8,038 nucleotides of DNA, taken from Desulfobacterales bacterium. Its GTDB lineage: Bacteria; Desulfobacterota; Desulfobacteria; Desulfobacterales; JAFDCJ01. The DNA lies in the NCBI GenBank assembly GCA_029932495.1, contig JAOZPY010000104.1, forward strand, positions 1 to 8,038, given 5' to 3'. The position numbers were made by a program, and so were the translations under genes. The notes beneath the pieces are model-generated. The model had not been told where the DNA came from. It saw only the letters and a list, made by a program, of their open reading frames with translations, and did no database searches. Positions 5,304-8,038 of the stretch are shown piece by piece; position 1 is the stretch's first letter; the number at the start of each line of letters is the position of its first letter.

Positions 5304-7391
5304 TCAGGCGACATTTTTTTTCTCTTCAGCTGCTTTTTTTACCAGTTCTTCCGCGATAGACCGGGGGACCTGCCGGTAAGTGGCAAATTCCATGGTGAAT
5401 TGGGCCTGGCCCTGGGTTAAAGAACGCAATATGGTTGAATAGCCAAACATTTCCGCCAGAGGGACCTGGGATTCGATGACACATATCACCCCTTCATCCT
5501 GGGCGCCGACAATCATCGCTCGACGCTGGTTCAAGGAACCCATGACAGATCCCTGAAATTCCGAGGGGGTTTCAACCACCACTTTCATAATCGGCTCGTG
5601 AATGACCGGGCCGGCTTTCGGATAAGCCTGAAGAAATGCGCCCCGCGCGGCAGCCTGAAATGCCATTTCCGATGAGTCCACCGCATGAGACGCTCCATCA
5701 TCAATGACAATTTTAATGCCGGTTACAGGAAATTCCATTTTGGGGCCTTTGGCCAGACACTGTTTGAAACCCTTTTCACAGGCAGATATGAATTGTGTCG
5801 GAATGGAGCCTCCCACCACCTTGTTTTCGAAAATAAAATCCGTATCATTGATCGGTTCCATATAACCGCCCACTCGGCCGTATTGCCCCGCACCACCGGT
5901 TTGCTTTTTGTGGATATAGTCAAAGGCAGCTTTGCGGGTGATGGTTTCGCGGTACGCCACCCGGGGCATACCGGGGGTGACCTGGGCATTATATTCCCGG
6001 TGCATGCGTTCGATGTAAACTTCCAGATGCAGCTCCCCCATGCCCGATATGATGGTATCGCCGGTTTCGTGGTTGGTGTGAACGCGAAAGGTCGGATCCT
6101 CCTTTGTAAAGCGGGCCAGGGCTTTGGACATGTTGATTTCGGCTTTGTTGTTTTTTGGAACCACGGCAAGGGAGATAACAGGCTCCGGTACGTACATGGA
6201 AGTCATGGTCAAACTGATTCCCGGTGAAACAAAGGTGTCGCCGGAGGCACAGTCAATTCCGAACAGGGCACCGATATAGCCGGCGGGGATGGTGTCGATA
6301 TCCTCCATCTGGTCGGCATGCATGCGCACGAGTCGGCCGACTTTAACCTTTTTGCCCGTGCGTACGTTGATGATGGCATCTGCCCGGGCAAGTGTACCCT
6401 GGTAGACCCGGATGTAGGTCAGCTGCCCGTAAGGTCCGTCTTCCAGTTTAAAAGCCAGTGCCACCAGCGGTTTTTGGCGGTCGTTGAAAAGCAGAACCGG
6501 AGTTTCTTCCTTTTCCATGTTAAGCGCGTGGTTTTCAATATCCGCCGGGCAGGGCAAAAGGTCGGTGACGCCGTCTAACAGGGGTTGGACCCCCTTGTTT
6601 TTATAAGCCGAACCCATAAAGACCGGCGTCAGCTTGCGGGCCAGGACCCCGTTGCGCACGGCTTCTATAATCATGGCATCGGTGATCTCTTGTTCTTCCA
6701 GCAGGGCCTCGGTGAGGGAATCCGAAAACATGGAAGCCGCATCCAGCAAGATTTCACGTTTCGCCAGTGCTTCATCAGCCAGTGCCGGCGGTATTTCTTC
6801 CACCCGAACGTTTTGACCGTTTTCACCCTCAAAATATACGGCCTTCATCGCCACCAGGTCCACGATACCAGAAAAGTCGGCTTCAAGACCGATGGGAATT
6901 TGCATGGCCACCGCATTGTGTCCCAGTTTGTTTTTCAGTTGGTCCATGACCCGCGCAGGGTTGGCGCCGCTGCGGTCGCATTTGTTAACAAATGCAACAC
7001 AGGGCACCTTGTAACGCTTCATCTGCTGATCAACAGTTATGGACTGGGATTGGACACCGCCGACAGCGCAAAGAACCAGAACGGCACCGTCCAGAACCCT
7101 AAGGGAGCGTTCGACTTCAATGGTAAAATCCACATGGCCGGGAGTGTCGATGATATTGATTTCATACCCCCGCCATTCGCAATAGGTAGCTGCGGAGGCA
7201 ATGGTAATTCCACGTTCTTTTTCCAATTCCATGGAATCCATGGTGGCGCCGACACCATCTTTGCCCTTAACATCATGAATGGCGTGAATACGCTTGGTAA
7301 AATAGAGAATGCGTTCGGTCAGGGTGGTTTTCCCTGAATCGATGTGGGCACTGATACCGATGTTTCTGACTTTTTCCGTCTCTTTTTTCAT
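5304..7391 (-). CDS. fusA: Translation elongation factor G, mitochondrial-like (spdEFG1-type)
   Basis: A ribosome-dependent GTPase that drives tRNA-mRNA translocation in the cytosol. The 695-residue product is full length. GTPase motifs: G1 AHIDSGKT (15-22), G2 RGIT (60-63), G3 DTPGH (82-86), G4 NKCD (136-139), G5 near GSAYKN (260-265). Domain IV carries HKKQTGGAGQYGRV (494-507), and domain V follows to the C-terminus. The Ser in AHIDSGKT, the KGKDGVGATMDSMELEKERG stretch (43-61) and the LNQRRAMIVG segment match mitochondrial EF-G1 and bacterial spdEFG1 better than canonical str-operon EF-G; the assignment is from recalled sequence patterns. The ATG at 7391 has AAAGGA (7400-7405) eight bases upstream. 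No rpsL, rpsG or tuf gene is adjacent, so this is a stand-alone copy. Confidence 0.95.
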   Translation of the reverse strand: MKKETEKVRNIGISAHIDSGKTTLTERILYFTKRIHAIHDVKGKDGVGATMDSMELEKERGITIASAATYCEWRGYEINIIDTPGHVDFTIEVERSLRVLDGAVLVLCAVGGVQSQSITVDQQMKRYKVPCVAFVNKCDRSGANPARVMDQLKNKLGHNAVAMQIPIGLEADFSGIVDLVAMKAVYFEGENGQNVRVEEIPPALADEALAKREILLDAASMFSDSLTEALLEEQEITDAMIIEAVRNGVLARKLTPVFMGSAYKNKGVQPLLDGVTDLLPCPADIENHALNMEKEETPVLLFNDRQKPLVALAFKLEDGPYGQLTYIRVYQGTLARADAIINVRTGKKVKVGRLVRMHADQMEDIDTIPAGYIGALFGIDCASGDTFVSPGISLTMTSMYVPEPVISLAVVPKNNKAEINMSKALARFTKEDPTFRVHTNHETGDTIISGMGELHLEVYIERMHREYNAQVTPGMPRVAYRETITRKAAFDYIHKKQTGGAGQYGRVGGYMEPINDTDFIFENKVVGGSIPTQFISACEKGFKQCLAKGPKMEFPVTGIKIVIDDGASHAVDSSEMAFQAAARGAFLQAYPKAGPVIHEPIMKVVVETPSEFQGSVMGSLNQRRAMIVGAQDEGVICVIESQVPLAEMFGYSTILRSLTQGQAQFTMEFATYRQVPRSIAEELVKKAAEEKKNVA

Positions 7392-7411
7392 ACCTGATTT
7401 CCTTTAATCTC

Positions 7412-7467
7412 TCCAGGATCTCAGATGGCTCCTGAAACGGCCCTCTAAAGATCCCGTCTATCCTGGA
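7412..7467 (-). repeat. Inverted repeat in the fusA leader next to the ribosome binding site
   Basis: TCCAGGAT (7412-7419) and ATCCTGGA (7460-7467) are perfect 8-bp inverted copies separated by 40 bases. In the fusA transcript this stem would close six bases before the AAAGGA ribosome binding site (7400-7405). Within the loop, GATCC-type segments offer alternative pairings (GGGATC near 7451-7456 with GATCC at 7416-7420). The proximity suggests an effect on translation initiation, but this is inference. Confidence 0.45.
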
Positions 7468-7473
7468 CAGGTT

Positions 7474-7544
7474 CCCGGCACCATTAAAAAACCCCCGCAT
7501 GGCGGAATCGCAAAACCGCATGGGGGATCATTAACTGTGCCGGG
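7474..7544 (-). repeat. Outer inverted repeat enclosing the leader terminator hairpin
   Basis: CCCGGCAC (7474-7481) and GTGCCGGG (7537-7544) are perfect inverted copies that flank the terminator-like hairpin at 7486-7526. After one mismatch the pairing continues for five more base pairs (7483-7487 with 7531-7535, one G-U). In RNA this would form an extended stem that takes up the last two residues of the U-tract. It could therefore compete with or modulate termination. Confidence 0.6.
7486..7526 (-). terminator. Terminator-like hairpin in the fusA leader (candidate attenuator)
   Basis: Read on the minus strand, CCCCCATGCGG (7526-7516) pairs with the arm at 7505-7492. The stem has 11 base pairs with two small bulges on the 3' side, a 10-base loop, and a run of six U (7491-7486). 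It lies about 30 bases after the predicted fusA transcription start and about 95 bases before the fusA ATG. No minus-strand gene lies between this hairpin and the promoter, so the transcript it would stop is the fusA mRNA itself or a short leader RNA. Confidence 0.6.
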
Positions 7545-7561
7545 CTTCCACAAAGCATCAT

Positions 7562-7590
7562 AAAATAAGCGTGTGCGATGGATTTGTCAA
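7562..7590 (-). promoter_or_regulatory. Probable sigma70 promoter of fusA
   Basis: On the minus strand, a perfect -35 TTGACA (7590-7585) is followed after 17 bases by the -10 TATTTT (7567-7562), a 4 of 6 match. The sequence just upstream of the -35 (7591-7610) is AT-rich with A/T runs, like an UP element. Transcription would begin near 7555, giving a leader of roughly 165 bases before fusA. Confidence 0.65.
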
Positions 7591-7687
7591 TAGAATATTT
7601 TTTGCAAAACCATCTATTTCGATAACTGCACAATCGCTGGTGGTGGATGGTGAGTGGCCTGAAGTGATATAAGCGTTGCTGATCGAG

Positions 7688-7717
7688 TTGACACGTTTCC
7701 CGGTGTCGTGATACAAA
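7688..7717 (+). promoter_or_regulatory. Possible promoter of the rightmost gene
   Basis: TTGACA (7688-7693) and TACAAA (7712-7717, 4 of 6) are separated by 18 bases, which predicts a start near 7724, about 50 bases before the gene at 7773. A short inverted repeat GACAC (7690-7694) and GTGTC (7703-7707) overlaps the -35 and spacer and could be an operator. The stretch 7591-7687 between this and the divergent fusA promoter shows no other feature I can support. Confidence 0.45.
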
Positions 7718-7772
7718 ATTGACGGCATTATTTTAGATTACTTCACCGCTTGAAATACTGGAGATAATGCAC

Positions 7773-8038
7773 ATGCTGCTGCTGGAAGGCAACGATTTGT
7801 GGGTGAACCTGAAAACATCTTTTGTTGATATCGATGAGCTTCTATTGTTTTTAAAACAACAAAAGTTCAGCGGATATCTGCATTTCGAGTTTGTCGACAG
7901 CCAGTGTGCACTGTTTCTTCAACAGGGGGATGTGGTCAACGGTGTTGTCGCTTTGCGCGAGGAGCGAAATGTCGGCGCCCGGGCGGTAAAAAGTATCCTG
8001 ATTCGATCCCGGCAGGACAAAAGCGGCACCATCCGCGT
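7773..8038 (+). CDS. PATAN/DUF4388-like protein (3' partial)
   Basis: An open frame continues past the right edge, with 88 complete codons visible. The visible part reads as a helix (DIDELLLFLKQQ, about 19-30) followed by beta strands FSGYLHFEF and CALFLQQGDVVNGVVAL. That order, a helix and then a GYLxF strand and an LFxxxGxVVNG strand, resembles the PATAN (DUF4388) domain, common in deltaproteobacterial signalling and motility proteins. The match is by eye and tentative. Two in-frame ATGs exist, at 7767 and 7773. GGAG at 7760-7763 is three bases from the first and nine from the second, so 7773 is chosen. It is transcribed divergently from fusA. Full length and downstream domains cannot be seen. 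Confidence 0.65.
   Translation, partial: MLLLEGNDLWVNLKTSFVDIDELLLFLKQQKFSGYLHFEFVDSQCALFLQQGDVVNGVVALREERNVGARAVKSILIRSRQDKSGTIR

Noticed and set aside
5685..6227. Plus-strand open frame of 180 codons
   Set aside because: Antisense shadow of the fusA domain III-IV region with no start signal.
6585..7337. Plus-strand open frame of 250 codons
   Set aside because: It lies wholly antisense to fusA, whose reading frame carries all GTPase motifs.

Overview
The window reads as ordinary chromosome of a sulfate-reducer-type deltaproteobacterium (Desulfobacterota, probably Desulfobacterales). The lineage call is an inference. It rests on an elongation factor G of the mitochondrial-like 'spd' type (known from spirochaetes, planctomycetes and deltaproteobacteria), on a fibronectin-III-like lipoprotein ahead of lysA, and on a PATAN/DUF4388-like gene start. 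I see no CRISPR array, transposase, integrase, phage gene or other sign of a mobile island.

Left half, plus strand: a lipoprotein gene that enters from the left edge (1-378), lysA (401-1660), dapF (1803-2633), folK (2640-3149), a small membrane-anchored YHS/TRASH-like cysteine protein (3146-3415) and pgsA (3569-4117). A tRNA-Gly(GCC) and tRNA-Cys(GCA) pair (4172-4329) follows and ends at a good intrinsic terminator (4340-4381). DapF converts LL- to meso-diaminopimelate for peptidoglycan, and LysA decarboxylates meso-diaminopimelate to lysine. FolK feeds folate synthesis and PgsA makes the precursor of phosphatidylglycerol. Two blocks echo gammaproteobacterial gene order: small lipoprotein-lysA-dapF, and pgsA-tRNA-Gly-tRNA-Cys.

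Right half, minus strand: fusA (7391 down to 5304) followed by an unnamed RecA/KaiC-like P-loop ATPase (5176 down to 4478), converging on the tRNA operon at the shared terminator. fusA has a well-formed sigma70-type promoter about 170 bases upstream and a highly structured leader. That leader holds a terminator-like hairpin nested inside a second inverted repeat, and a third inverted repeat just before the ribosome binding site. It is the best candidate here for an undescribed regulatory element. Divergent from fusA, a PATAN/DUF4388-like gene begins at 7773 and runs off the right edge.

Several starts are non-ATG (TTG for folK, GTG for pgsA) and are fixed by in-frame stops just upstream. Nothing in the window amounts to a clear new multi-gene system. 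The points most worth following are the fusA leader, the uncharacterised ATPase behind fusA, and the lipoprotein that joins an LptM-like N-terminus to an FN3-like domain.
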